DNA of 23,956 nucleotides from CAYYYG01 sp964490875. GTDB taxonomy: Bacteria; Patescibacteriota; Microgenomatia; UBA1406; GWC2-37-13. The position numbers and the translations under genes were made by a program. Shown here piece by piece: positions 1-8,466 of the stretch (positions within the stretch are counted from its first letter, which is position 1; each line of letters begins with the position of its first letter). The notes beneath the pieces are model-generated. The model was not told where the DNA came from and searched no databases. It worked only from the letters and a program-made list of their open reading frames with translations. The stretch is taken from positions 1 to 23,956 of the forward strand of contig CAZBEF010000014.1 of assembly GCA_964490875.1 (NCBI GenBank), given 5' to 3'.

Positions 1-2
1 CA

Positions 3-3000
3 TTTGTGGTGATTAATACCAATGGGAATGTAGGGATAGGCACAACTGCTCCTGGGGCAAAGTTGCAAGTAGTAGGAAATGGTACACGAGCTGCAATATT
101 CACGTCTGGGAATGTTGGTATTGGCACCACCGCACCAGGGTATGCGCTTGAGGTTTCTGGAGATATCAAAATAGGGGATTCCGGTTCTACAATTCCTCGC
201 TTGATTCTTGGTTCGTCGTCTGCCGATGGAACAGCTGCAAATGGAGCGATGATATATAATACTTCTACTAATAAATTCCGCTGCTACCAAAACGGCGGCT
301 GGACCGATTGTATAGGAACTGGCGGTCCAGGCACTTCATATTCATTTACCAATGGTCTCACCTCAACTTCAAGCACCGTAACGCTGGGCGGAGCATTAAC
401 AGCGAACACAACATTATCAGATGGTGGATTTAATCTGTTATTTGCCGGATCAACGGGGAAGATGGGAGTTGGAACCACTGCACCGGGCGCCAAGCTCCAT
501 GTAGCGGGAAATAATACAACCTCCGCAGTATTTATGGCGGGTAATGTTGGAATTGGCACCACCGCGCCCGGATCATTATTAGAACTGGTAGATACCGGGA
601 CAACCACGAATTCATTCAACTTAACATCAAATAGTATCACGACCGGTATTGCCTTAAACATGAATCTCAACAGCTTGACGAGTGGGAAAGGATTGTACAT
701 TGGCTCAACATCAACCGCACTCACCACCGGGAACTTAATCAATGTAGACTGGAGTCCGACTGCAACAACGAATGCAACAGGAGATTTGATCGTGATTGGT
801 ATTGGATCATCAGGGAATATCGGGAACATCTTCAACATTAAAGATTCAGGAAATTCACTATTCAGTGTCTCAGAAACACAGATTACTTCGGCATTGCCTC
901 ATGCATTTACTGCAGCAGGCGATGTTTCGGTTGCATACGATATGTTATTTACCAACCAGACATCAAGCTATATCAAGTCGAATGGTCCGTTATATATAGA
1001 ATCGGGTGAAGCATTTGAAAACAATAATTTAACGTTGAAAACATATGGCAGTGGAAATCTGCTGGTTGACTTAACAGGAACGGGCAGTGCGGTACGAATA
1101 ACCGGAACAGATACCAGCCTGAAGTTTGATACCCGGACAGCCGGAGATACCGATTACTGGATGGGAGTACAAGATGATGCCGGCGGTGATGACGATGATA
1201 AATTGATGATAGGGAAAAGCTTAACCGGTGGATCTATTCCATTTATGACTTTTGATGTTAATGGAAATGTGGGCGTCGCGACTACAACGCCAAATTATAA
1301 ACTCGAGGTTTCTGGAGATATCAAAATAGGGGATTCCGGTTCTACAATTCCTCGCTTGATTCTTGGTTCGTCGTCTGCCGATGGAACAGCTGCAAATGGA
1401 GCGATGATATATAATACTACTACTAATAAATTCCGCTGCTACCAAAACGGCGGCTGGACCGATTGTATTGGAACTGGCGGGCCAGGTACCTCGTATTCAT
1501 TCACCAACGGTTTAACATCAACATCTTCTACCGTCACATTGGGTGGCGCGTTAACAGGAGACACCACCTTATCAGATGCTGGATTTAATTTATATTTTGC
1601 AGGCAGTACAGGAAAACTCGGAGTTGGAACAACAGCACCAGGTGCAAAACTTCATGTTGAAGGAAACGGAACATATTCTGCATTATTCATGTCTGGGAAT
1701 GTTGGTATAGAAGTTACGGCACCATCTGAAGCACTAGATCTAGGTGGAGCTTCAGCAAATATGACGTTTTCTAATGCTACCGGCCCTCATCAGATAAAAA
1801 CCGGCGGCAGTACTCATTTGGTCTTAATGCCGGGAGGCAATGTGGGCATTAATACTACCTCACCTGGTGCAAAACTTCATGTTGTGGGAAATGGTACCAA
1901 TTCTGCTGTATTCATGACAGGGAATGTGGGAATAGGCACTACGCTGCCGGCACATAATACATCTATCGTCGGATCTTTGGCCTCGAACCAATATGTATTA
2001 AATGTCTCAAACTTAACGAGTACTAATGCTACAACAACCCGTCTTCTTCGTCTGAGTGTCGGTTCGGCTACTGGCGCAGGCCAGACTCTTGCACGCTTTG
2101 TACATTTTGTAGCCGGCGGCACCACAGAATCCAATGGTACTATCATAGGCCGTATCCGCCAGAACAATGCCGCAGTATTATACGACACTACTGGAGCTGA
2201 TTTTGCTGAATACTTTGATGTCATCGGACCAGTTCAGACAGGTGATATTATCGCAACATCTAAAGACGGAAATGTTATCGCTCGTGAAAATCAACCGCTA
2301 TTAGGCGTAGCATCTGATGCTTCAGGGTTTGTAGGAAACGCAAAAGGTGAAAATCCCGAAGGCTACATTGTTGGTCTGCTTGGACAAATTTATACAAAAG
2401 TTTCTACGATCAACGGCCCAATACATAAAGGCGATAATATCACTTCAAGTTCAATAACCGGTATGGGGAAGAAAATGACACAGCCTGGATACACAATCGG
2501 GCGCGCTCTAGAAGATTTTGATCCAGATCATGGAGTAGGACAGCGGAATGATTGTCCGTCCGGCACTGCTTCGGGAGTAACCTGTGGTGCAGTAAAAGTA
2601 ATGGTAAGTGCATCGTGGTATGATCCTCGCGCATTCATTACGGAGGATGGCAATGTCAATGGAGTTTCAGAAAACGCACTTAATTTCCCAATTCCTTCAT
2701 ATATTACAAATAGTAAAACAGAAAAACTTGTGGTTTCCGGCGGAAAAGCTTCAGCAAAAAAAATTATTGATATGCTGAAGTCGGGATTCAACGAATCAGA
2801 AGATTCATCTAAACTATTTACCTTTTCTCCCGATAAAATTACTGCTGGTCTCGAAATTACCAGCCCGCATGTAAGCACCGAACTGCTATCTGTCCGTACC
2901 ATCGAATCACTAGACCAGTCTGATATCGCGCTTAATCTTTCTAAAGACGGCAAATTCGTAATCAAAAACGCCGCCGGCGAATCGGTAGTTACTATTGACG

Positions 3001-3851
3001 ATCAGGGAAATGCATTCTTCAACGGCCTGGTTACCGCAAAAGGAATAAAGGCCGATCAGATAGAAGGAATTCAGTTCTTAACCAGCAGAATTGACAAGCT
3101 TGAACAGGCGGTAGCTTCTTCGTCTGCACAGACAGTAGCAACAGATTCTGCAGTGCTTGGTGCAAACACCGCTTCTGCAGAAGCATCACTTTCTCCGGAT
3201 GTTTCTTATATCGACAGTCTGAATGCATCTGTCAGCGCATTGCTTGCCTACAATCCAGATTGGCTGGAGCCGACTATTTCTACCGATGTTGCCCGATTGC
3301 ACGGACTCACAGTAGAAAACGACGCAACAGTATCCGGCCAGCTGCATATTAATGGTTCAAGCCTGATAGAAGGAGTGCTCAATGTTATTACAACCATTAC
3401 CACACATAACTTTATAGCAACCGGCTGGACTGATTTCATGGGCTCTGTAATATTCCGCGGCAATGTCGGCTTTAGCAAGGCGCCAAAATTTAGTCCCGAA
3501 ACTGCCGGAACCGCAATAGTTAAGAAAGGAACAGACACCATTACCGTAAAGTTCACCAAACAATACGAAGATGTTCCGGTTATCAATGCAACAATTGCCT
3601 TAAGTTCATCTCCGGACGAAGATAATGCGGCTCTTGAAAAGCTAATATTATCGGGAGATGTCCGGTATATTATCGTCAACAAAACCACAAAAGGATTCAG
3701 CATTAAATTAAACAAAAAGGCGGCGACTGATATCGAGTTCTCATGGATGGCTCTTGCGGTGAAGGAGCAGCTTGTGATTCCAGAAGTTTCAATATCGCCC
3801 GCAGAGCCAGTTTCTAGTAGTTCATCAACTCTGAGCAATATGGACCACTGA
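3..3851 (+). CDS. Tail-fibre-like repetitive surface protein, 5' end outside window
   Basis: The frame is open to the left window edge, so the N-terminus is missing; the GTG at 6 is only the first possible start inside the window. At least nine copies of a motif like NVGIGTTAPGAK, usually followed by KLHVxGNG, occupy the first ~650 residues. This motif recurs in phage tail fibres and large surface proteins and should form a trimeric beta-rich shaft. Around residue 730 a GADFAEYF motif opens a domain with GDII, LLGVAS and VGLLGQI strands, resembling the region after the shaft in phage neck-appendage or fibre proteins with autoproteolytic (peptidase G2-like) domains; that likeness is tentative. 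A short coiled coil (SRIDKLEQAV, ~1030) and a beta-rich C-terminus follow. No sortase motif or C-terminal membrane anchor is visible. It ends in TGA. Likely an extracellular fibre or adhesin; function is inferred. Confidence 0.8.
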   Translation, partial: FVVINTNGNVGIGTTAPGAKLQVVGNGTRAAIFTSGNVGIGTTAPGYALEVSGDIKIGDSGSTIPRLILGSSSADGTAANGAMIYNTSTNKFRCYQNGGWTDCIGTGGPGTSYSFTNGLTSTSSTVTLGGALTANTTLSDGGFNLLFAGSTGKMGVGTTAPGAKLHVAGNNTTSAVFMAGNVGIGTTAPGSLLELVDTGTTTNSFNLTSNSITTGIALNMNLNSLTSGKGLYIGSTSTALTTGNLINVDWSPTATTNATGDLIVIGIGSSGNIGNIFNIKDSGNSLFSVSETQITSALPHAFTAAGDVSVAYDMLFTNQTSSYIKSNGPLYIESGEAFENNNLTLKTYGSGNLLVDLTGTGSAVRITGTDTSLKFDTRTAGDTDYWMGVQDDAGGDDDDKLMIGKSLTGGSIPFMTFDVNGNVGVATTTPNYKLEVSGDIKIGDSGSTIPRLILGSSSADGTAANGAMIYNTTTNKFRCYQNGGWTDCIGTGGPGTSYSFTNGLTSTSSTVTLGGALTGDTTLSDAGFNLYFAGSTGKLGVGTTAPGAKLHVEGNGTYSALFMSGNVGIEVTAPSEALDLGGASANMTFSNATGPHQIKTGGSTHLVLMPGGNVGINTTSPGAKLHVVGNGTNSAVFMTGNVGIGTTLPAHNTSIVGSLASNQYVLNVSNLTSTNATTTRLLRLSVGSATGAGQTLARFVHFVAGGTTESNGTIIGRIRQNNAAVLYDTTGADFAEYFDVIGPVQTGDIIATSKDGNVIARENQPLLGVASDASGFVGNAKGENPEGYIVGLLGQIYTKVSTINGPIHKGDNITSSSITGMGKKMTQPGYTIGRALEDFDPDHGVGQRNDCPSGTASGVTCGAVKVMVSASWYDPRAFITEDGNVNGVSENALNFPIPSYITNSKTEKLVVSGGKASAKKIIDMLKSGFNESEDSSKLFTFSPDKITAGLEITSPHVSTELLSVRTIESLDQSDIALNLSKDGKFVIKNAAGESVVTIDDQGNAFFNGLVTAKGIKADQIEGIQFLTSRIDKLEQAVASSSAQTVATDSAVLGANTASAEASLSPDVSYIDSLNASVSALLAYNPDWLEPTISTDVARLHGLTVENDATVSGQLHINGSSLIEGVLNVITTITTHNFIATGWTDFMGSVIFRGNVGFSKAPKFSPETAGTAIVKKGTDTITVKFTKQYEDVPVINATIALSSSPDEDNAALEKLILSGDVRYIIVNKTTKGFSIKLNKKAATDIEFSWMALAVKEQLVIPEVSISPAEPVSSSSSTLSNMDH
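150..325 (+). repeat. Intragenic 176-bp direct repeat, copy 1
   Basis: This segment recurs at 1305-1480, offset by exactly 1155 bp (385 codons, in frame), with two mismatches (264 T/A giving Ser/Thr, and 314 A/T silent). It encodes the module from EVSGDIKIGDSG to GGWTDCIGTGG, whose two cysteines are rare in this protein. Confidence 0.95.
1305..1480 (+). repeat. Intragenic 176-bp direct repeat, copy 2
   Basis: Second copy of the 150-325 module, about 99% identical. The DNA on both sides (for example 326-500 versus 1481-1655) is similar at protein level but much more diverged, so this block was duplicated or homogenised recently compared with the rest of the shaft. Confidence 0.95.
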
Positions 3852-3961
3852 TATTTTTAAAAACAAATAGGGGAGCGAAATAGTGCACGTCCGCCAACCC
3901 ACCTTGTTTAAAGGTTATTTGTACGGAACAATCACTATCAGATCCAATCGAAAGCAAGACC

Positions 3962-3991
3962 TTTACTTTATACCTTCTTCTTTGTTATAGT
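3962..3991 (+). promoter_or_regulatory. Promoter of LytR_C gene (leaderless type)
   Basis: TTTACT (3962-3967), an 18-nt spacer, then TATAGT (3986-3991). The ATG at 3998 is 6 nt past the -10 box, so the predicted transcription start is the start codon itself. The rest of the 3852-3997 gap shows no gene or clear terminator. Confidence 0.6.
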
Positions 3992-3997
3992 ATTGCT

Positions 3998-4750
3998 ATG
4001 GCAGTAAAGGTTGAACTTTCCTCAAATAAACTGATTATGATCGCGGCTGGTGTGATTTTAATTGCGGTGATCGGGGCAGGATCAATATTTTTATATAGCC
4101 GTTCTCAGAAAAATAATTCGGCAAAAAACACTTCTGCATCAGAAATAGAATCTACCGTTGCGGCAGTTGCCGAGCTTATTGAGCTTCCCAACGAAACGCC
4201 AACACTTGCGACGGTTTCTGATATAGATAAGTTAAAAGATCAGGAATTTTTTACCCATGCAGAAAATGGGGATAAAGTGCTGATCTTTAAAAATGCCCGG
4301 AAAGCAATTCTGTATAGGCCATTTACCAATAAAATCATTGAAGTCGGGCCAATACGGGTTGATGAAAGCTCTGTTGCCGGTACAGCCACAACAAGCGCTC
4401 AGGTTGCCTCGCCTACGGTTGTATTGAGCCCAACAGCAGAGCCAACCCCGACAGCAGTTCCATCAAAGACTTCTGCAATCACGGTCGCTGTATACAACGG
4501 AACAAAAGTAACCGGCCTTTCCCGAAAAACAGCCGATGAATTGTCAAAACAATTCCAGGATATTACAATACAGTCAACCGGAAATGCGGCAGGAAATTAC
4601 ACAAAAACAGTAGTTATTGATCTTTCCAAAAAAAATAAGTCAACTGCAGAATCAATTGCTAAATTTTTGAAGGGGGAAGTTGGCAGTATGCCGAAAGGCG
4701 AAGCTACTCCAGAGGCGGAGATACTTGTCCTCGTTGGTTCCGTCTTTTAA
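3998..4750 (+). CDS. Membrane-anchored LytR C-terminal-domain protein
   Basis: A 250-residue protein with a short cytoplasmic N-terminus, one membrane segment (~14-34, LIMIAAGVILIAVIGAGSIF), an extracellular region, a Pro/Thr/Ser-rich linker (~140-165), and a C-terminal LytR_C domain starting at ITVAVYNGTKVTGLSRKTA. The NGT..GLA-like motif followed by alternating strands and a terminal ILVLVG strand is typical of LytR_cpsA_psr C-terminal (PF13399-type) domains. The catalytic LCP domain is absent, so this is not a wall-polymer ligase; a role in envelope or polymer binding is inferred. It has its own leaderless-type promoter. Its 3' end overlaps the convergent CRP-like gene by 47 bp. Confidence 0.75.
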   Translation: MAVKVELSSNKLIMIAAGVILIAVIGAGSIFLYSRSQKNNSAKNTSASEIESTVAAVAELIELPNETPTLATVSDIDKLKDQEFFTHAENGDKVLIFKNARKAILYRPFTNKIIEVGPIRVDESSVAGTATTSAQVASPTVVLSPTAEPTPTAVPSKTSAITVAVYNGTKVTGLSRKTADELSKQFQDITIQSTGNAAGNYTKTVVIDLSKKNKSTAESIAKFLKGEVGSMPKGEATPEAEILVLVGSVF

Positions 4751-5495
4751 AATTGCTTACTTTTACTTCTTCTCGTTGAATTGTTTTTAAGCGCTCCATA
4801 TCGCACACTGTAATATGACCTACACCTTGTTTTATTATACCTGTTGTACTCAGGTTTACCATTAATGCTGAAACAGACTCACGACGCGCGGCAGTCCATC
4901 CGGCAATATCCTCATGTTTTATCTGAATATGATCTCCATATGTGGCCTGAAGATCAATTAACATAGTCACGATCCGTTGCATTAAAGAATCATTGGCAAA
5001 TCCTTGTGCTAATTTTGTTCTTTCTAGTTCAGCGCGTCGCATTTCTTCAATAAAATACATGAAAAAAGGATTTTGTACGTTCGATATTTTTTGCATCTCT
5101 TTTTGAATTATATCTACTATAGCTCGAGCGTCAAATCGGGCAAGGATGGTGTCACTAAAGGGGACAGCCTGATGATCATATACTATTTCTTGTGGAGAGC
5201 GGCCATTTAACCGTTTTATTATCGATTCAATACCGAATAACGAAGAATATGGTCTTGCAGTCGCAGTGTTGATTGGATATACATCACCATTTGTATTGAA
5301 ATTTTGTACGTGGATTCTACCTTGTAATACTGCGAATAGATGTTGGGCAGGATTTCCCGGCAAATATAGCATTTCTCCGGCAGTTTTAGTTACGCAAAAT
5401 GTTGTATAAGGTCCGATTTCCTTTGCGTATGGTTTTAATGCCATTAGAACAGGGGCTGTATCGAACTGGTTATTATTCGGCTTTTTTCTTTCCAT
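4704..5495 (-). CDS. CRP/FNR-family transcriptional regulator
   Basis: A 263-residue protein with the two-domain CRP layout. The N-terminal cupin-like effector domain includes FCVTKTAGEMLYLPGNPAQHLFAVLQGRIHV (~32-62, given in part), matching the entry strands of cNMP-binding folds. A long dimerisation helix follows (~150-175, EEMRRAELERTKLAQGF), then a C-terminal winged HTH (~190-245) with IKHEDIAGWTAARRESVSALM as recognition-helix region, close to the Crp consensus of a T..E..SR helix. The cAMP-phosphate cassette (GE..L plus RS/T) is not clearly present and there is no FNR cysteine cluster, so the ligand is unknown. The last ~20 basic residues lie beyond the HTH in the overlap with the convergent gene. 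The ATG follows a TATAAT/TATAGG box closely. Confidence 0.8.
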   Translation of the reverse strand: MERKKPNNNQFDTAPVLMALKPYAKEIGPYTTFCVTKTAGEMLYLPGNPAQHLFAVLQGRIHVQNFNTNGDVYPINTATARPYSSLFGIESIIKRLNGRSPQEIVYDHQAVPFSDTILARFDARAIVDIIQKEMQKISNVQNPFFMYFIEEMRRAELERTKLAQGFANDSLMQRIVTMLIDLQATYGDHIQIKHEDIAGWTAARRESVSALMVNLSTTGIIKQGVGHITVCDMERLKTIQREEVKVSNFKRRNQRGQVSPPLE

Positions 5496-5502
5496 AAATA
5501 GA

Positions 5503-5514
5503 CCTATAATTATA
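5503..5514 (-). promoter_or_regulatory. -10 region of CRP-like gene
   Basis: On the minus strand TATAAT (5514-5509) runs directly into TATAGG (5508-5503). The ATG at 5495 is 13 or 7 nt downstream, giving a very short or absent 5' leader. The box overlaps a 15-bp sequence (5499-5513) repeated exactly at 16181-16195. Confidence 0.5.
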
Positions 5515-5560
5515 TCATTTATCGGGATAAAATCATCTGTTTGTGAAATTATGTTTATTC

Positions 5561-5591
5561 TTGCAAGAACTAAATAATTTTCTGATATAAT
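5561..5591 (+). promoter_or_regulatory. Promoter of MgtC/DUF4010 gene
   Basis: TTGCAA (5561-5566), a 19-nt spacer, then TATAAT (5586-5591). The ATG at 5600 lies 8 nt past the -10 box; no Shine-Dalgarno is present (ACCCCAAA). The gap 5496-5599 holds divergent promoters only. Confidence 0.6.
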
Positions 5592-5599
5592 ACCCCAAA

Positions 5600-6937
5600 A
5601 TGATCTTCAAACTTATTATTGCGTTCATCATAGGAGCAGTTATCGGGCTGGAACGTGCATCGCCGCAAAGTTTTCAGCAAAATAAAAAAGATACCATTGA
5701 ACATCATGAAGTGGGTGTGCGTACCTTTTCTTTGATTTCACTGCTTGGCGCTCTTGCGGGGCTTATGATGCAGGACTACATGATGGTAACCATTTTCATC
5801 ACGTCCGTATTCGGCGGCCTTGCTTTACTGTATTATTTTCTTCAGTCTTCGTTTACCAAAGACCCGGGGATAACTACTGAGTTTGCATTGGTGTATACAT
5901 ACGTGATTGGATTAATGATCGGACGTGAAATTCTGCCAATACATATCATTCTCATGATTTCGGTTGTTCTGGTTCTGGTGCTTTCGAGAAAACAGGAAAT
6001 TCAGGGATTTATTTCTGTCATCAACAGATCAGAAATCAATGCATTTATCAGCTATGCACTCATCGCGCTCGTTATTCTGCCTTTTCTACCGAATACGGAT
6101 TATTCACTCGCCGATATTCCCAACGCCGAAGCATTTCTAAGGAGCACGGGCATCAATGTAGGAAAATTTGTTAATCTGACCCTTGTTAATCCATTTAAGC
6201 TGTGGGTTATTGTGGCCCTGATAACCGGGATTGATGTAGCAGGGTATGTTCTTGAGCGCACCGTGGGGCAGAAAGGAAAGCTTATGAGCAGTATTGCAGG
6301 GGGAATTATTTCCTCAACAGCAACTACTCAGGCGCTTGCTGTGGAAAGCAAACGGAGTAAAACAGCCGGAGCGCATGTAGGGTCGGCGCTATTTGCCAAT
6401 ATGGTGAGTTTTTTCCCCTTATTTTTTCTGGTAGGTTCGATTAACCGGCAGTTTCTGGTAGAACTTCTTCCGGTTCTTATTTCTATTATTCTCTCATGTT
6501 TCATTGTGGCGGTATATTTTTATTTTTTTCATAGGGCGAAACAGGAGAAAAATGGAAAAAAGAAACAAGAGTCGAAACAACGGAAGGAAATATTTAATTT
6601 GCGGTCAGCCATATCGTTTGTAGTAATATTTGCGGTCGTGAGAATTGCCTCACAGATAGCCCTAGTGTTTTTTGGAAACAGCGGAGTGCTCATCACAGCT
6701 TCGATTGCCGCATTAACCGGTGTCGATGCGCCGATCTTAACCATTTCTCAGATGGCCGGCGGCCAGATTTCTCACTCTTTTGCCGTATGGACGTTTATTG
6801 TAATTAATGCTGTTAATCTGGTTGCGAAGACTGTGTATAGTTTTATTTCGGGCAGCCGTGCTTTTGCAATACAGTTTGGGATCGGAATTTTAATTATTAT
6901 CGGAAGCAGTTTGATTTGGCCTATTTTTATACGATAA
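5600..6937 (+). CDS. MgtC/SapB plus DUF4010 multi-pass membrane protein
   Basis: A 445-residue hydrophobic protein. The N-terminus (FIIGAVIGLERA, then VGVRTFSLISLLGALAGLM) is the MgtC/SapB signature: a first helix ending in GLER and the conserved GxRT..LvsllGal stretch. After four or so N-terminal helices, residues ~140-445 form further helices with SSTATTQALA (~235), KRSKTAGAH and a FANMVSFFPL segment typical of DUF4010, with a charged cytoplasmic loop (~313-335, rich in K/E/Q). The MgtC-DUF4010 fusion is a recognised arrangement; the substrate is unknown, with ion homeostasis or membrane-stress roles suggested for the family. Start chosen because the MgtC signature begins at once and a TATAAT lies 8 nt upstream. 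Confidence 0.8.
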   Translation: MIFKLIIAFIIGAVIGLERASPQSFQQNKKDTIEHHEVGVRTFSLISLLGALAGLMMQDYMMVTIFITSVFGGLALLYYFLQSSFTKDPGITTEFALVYTYVIGLMIGREILPIHIILMISVVLVLVLSRKQEIQGFISVINRSEINAFISYALIALVILPFLPNTDYSLADIPNAEAFLRSTGINVGKFVNLTLVNPFKLWVIVALITGIDVAGYVLERTVGQKGKLMSSIAGGIISSTATTQALAVESKRSKTAGAHVGSALFANMVSFFPLFFLVGSINRQFLVELLPVLISIILSCFIVAVYFYFFHRAKQEKNGKKKQESKQRKEIFNLRSAISFVVIFAVVRIASQIALVFFGNSGVLITASIAALTGVDAPILTISQMAGGQISHSFAVWTFIVINAVNLVAKTVYSFISGSRAFAIQFGIGILIIIGSSLIWPIFIR

Positions 6938-6972
6938 TTTCTTGAGCATCACATCATTTAAAATTATTCATG

Positions 6973-6978
6973 TATAAT
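6973..6978 (+). promoter_or_regulatory. -10 box of M16 peptidase gene (leaderless)
   Basis: TATAAT ends 6 nt before the ATG at 6985, so the expected transcription start coincides with the A of the start codon. No convincing -35 was found at 16-18 nt. Confidence 0.6.
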
Positions 6979-6984
6979 GAATAG

Positions 6985-8283
6985 ATGAAATTTGAATTAC
7001 ACACACTTCCAAATGGTTTAGATGTGTTGTTTGTCGATGTAGGAGCCTTCCCGACAATTACTACTCAGCTTCTTGTATCGGCCGGTTCACGGTATGAACG
7101 TCCGGATAATAACGGAATTGCTCATTTTTTTGAACACATTCCTTTCAAAGGAACCAAAAAATATCCAACCGCATTTGACATTAGTGCCGCAGTAGAAGGG
7201 CGCGGGGGAGTATTTAATGCATTTACGTCGAAAGATCATACCGCCTATTGGATAAAGGCACTGACGGAACATTTTGAAACATCAGTCGACATTATCTCCG
7301 ATATGATACTTAATCCGCTTCTTGATGCGGAAGAAATCGAGCGCGAAAAAGGAGTTATTGTAGAAGAAATCAATATGTACGAAGATACGCCAGCCCGCCG
7401 AATAGGTGAAATCCTAGACGGCCGCATGTACCCCGACAATCCATTAGGGTTTGATATCGCCGGCACCAAGGAAACCGTCACCAGTTTTACGAAAAAGACT
7501 TTCACTGATTATATGGATACATTCTACTATCCTAATAATGCAGTATTTGTTGTCGCAGGAGGGCTCGCTACAGTCCGAAGTCATGAGTCCGAAGTCCGAA
7601 GGTATCTTGAAATCATTGAGAAAAAATTCGGATCGTGGAAACCAGGGCAGAAACCATCTTTTCAACCAGTTGTCGAAAAGCAAACCAAACCGGACGTGTA
7701 TATTAAATATAAAAAGACGGAACAGGCAAATTTTGCACTTGGTTTCCGGGCGTTTCCCTTCAGCGATCCGAGACGGGAAGCACTTTCATTATTATCTACG
7801 GTATTAGGCGGGGGTTCTTCTTCCCGATTATTTATAGAAGTTCGTGAGCGTCGTGGTTTGTGTTATTACATTGGTGCCGGACGTGATTTTTATCATGATA
7901 CCGGTAATTTTATAATTCAAGCTGGTGTGGCCAATAAGGCTGACAAGGTAAAAGAAGCGGTTGCCGTTACGTTGAAAGAATGCAAAAAGATTTCTCAAGG
8001 TGATCTTAAAGAAGAAGAACTGACACGGGCGAAAGAAATGCTGAAGGGGAGGATTCTGCTTTCATTTGAAGATTCAGCGAATGTAGCCAATTTTTTTGCC
8101 TACAATAAATTGATTGAGGGCAAATTAAAAGATCCGGTTGAACTTCTGAAGAAAGTTGATGCTGTTACCGCAACCGATATAGTTGATCTTGCCAAAACTA
8201 TTTTTGTTCCTGAACATCTGAATTTTGCCATAATCGGGCCGTTTGAAGAAAATTCGATTACGACTGCAGATATGGTAATGTAA
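6985..8283 (+). CDS. M16-family zinc metallopeptidase (processing-peptidase-like)
   Basis: A 432-residue single-unit M16 protein. The inverted zinc motif HFFEH is at residues 47-51 (family HxxEH), and the third ligand is Glu127 or Glu128 in VIVEEINMYEDTP, about 76 residues downstream as expected. Residues ~1-210 form the active M16 half and ~220-432 the inactive half with GGGSSSRLFIEVRERRGLCYYI, typical of the R/Y substrate-binding region. No signal peptide is visible, so it is probably cytoplasmic, in the YmxG/PqqL/MPP-like group that degrades or trims peptides. Residues ~196-205 (VRSHESEVRR) are encoded by a heptanucleotide array and interrupt the usual VVAGG to FGSW spacing. No Shine-Dalgarno; a leaderless-type promoter precedes it. 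Confidence 0.9.
   Translation: MKFELHTLPNGLDVLFVDVGAFPTITTQLLVSAGSRYERPDNNGIAHFFEHIPFKGTKKYPTAFDISAAVEGRGGVFNAFTSKDHTAYWIKALTEHFETSVDIISDMILNPLLDAEEIEREKGVIVEEINMYEDTPARRIGEILDGRMYPDNPLGFDIAGTKETVTSFTKKTFTDYMDTFYYPNNAVFVVAGGLATVRSHESEVRRYLEIIEKKFGSWKPGQKPSFQPVVEKQTKPDVYIKYKKTEQANFALGFRAFPFSDPRREALSLLSTVLGGGSSSRLFIEVRERRGLCYYIGAGRDFYHDTGNFIIQAGVANKADKVKEAVAVTLKECKKISQGDLKEEELTRAKEMLKGRILLSFEDSANVANFFAYNKLIEGKLKDPVELLKKVDAVTATDIVDLAKTIFVPEHLNFAIIGPFEENSITTADMVM
7572..7599 (+). repeat. AGTCCGA heptamer array inside M16 gene
   Basis: Four tandem 7-bp units in strict phase: AGTCCGA (7572), AGTCATG (7579, degenerate), AGTCCGA (7586), AGTCCGA (7593). Because 28 bp plus the flanks preserves the frame, it is translated as part of VRSHESEVRR. 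The same heptamer forms an array in the gene at 15278. Confidence 0.85.
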
Positions 8284-8290
8284 AGATTTA

Positions 8291-8441
8291 CGTCATCCCG
8301 AGTGATTAGCAGGCCTGTCCCGCAAAGCGGGAGATCGCATTACCAATAATCCAAAGGTTGTAATGGCACGAGTGCTACGAGCTTGGGTCTATATTAATGG
8401 GATTGCTTCGTCCCGAGTCAGACTCGGTCCTCGCAATGACG
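8291..8441 (+). repeat. Palindromic intergenic repeat, family A copy 1
   Basis: A 151-bp element with imperfect terminal inverted repeats: CGTCATCCCGAG at the left, CTCGCAATGACG at the right. Internal hairpins include TCCCGCAAAGCGGGA and CCGAGTCAGACTCGG. It fills the 183-bp gap between the M16 and prepilin peptidase genes. The 24 bp at 8353-8376 are identical to 23017-23040 in copy 3. It has no coding capacity. It resembles small non-autonomous MITE-like or REP-like repeats. Confidence 0.85.
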
Positions 8442-8453
8442 AAACTCTATCTG

Positions 8454-8459
8454 TATAAT
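8454..8459 (+). promoter_or_regulatory. -10 box of prepilin peptidase gene (leaderless)
   Basis: TATAAT, 7 nt before the ATG at 8467 and 12 nt after the right end of the family-A repeat, so any -35 element would have to lie within the repeat end. Confidence 0.55.
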
Positions 8460-8466
8460 GTGAATC

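Noticed and set aside
3248..3838. Long open frame antisense to the fibre gene (also 284-838, 1877-2224 and 2528-2965)
   Set aside because: Shadows of a repetitive, biased coding gene; no promoter, no family motif, and the forward frame is clearly real.
3852..3890. Terminator after the fibre gene
   Set aside because: TTTTTAAAAA is AT-only with no GC stem; not convincing as an intrinsic terminator.
7572..7599. CRISPR or tandem-repeat regulatory array
   Set aside because: 7-bp units without spacers and inside a coding frame; a microsatellite-like insert, not CRISPR. No CRISPR array was seen anywhere in the window.
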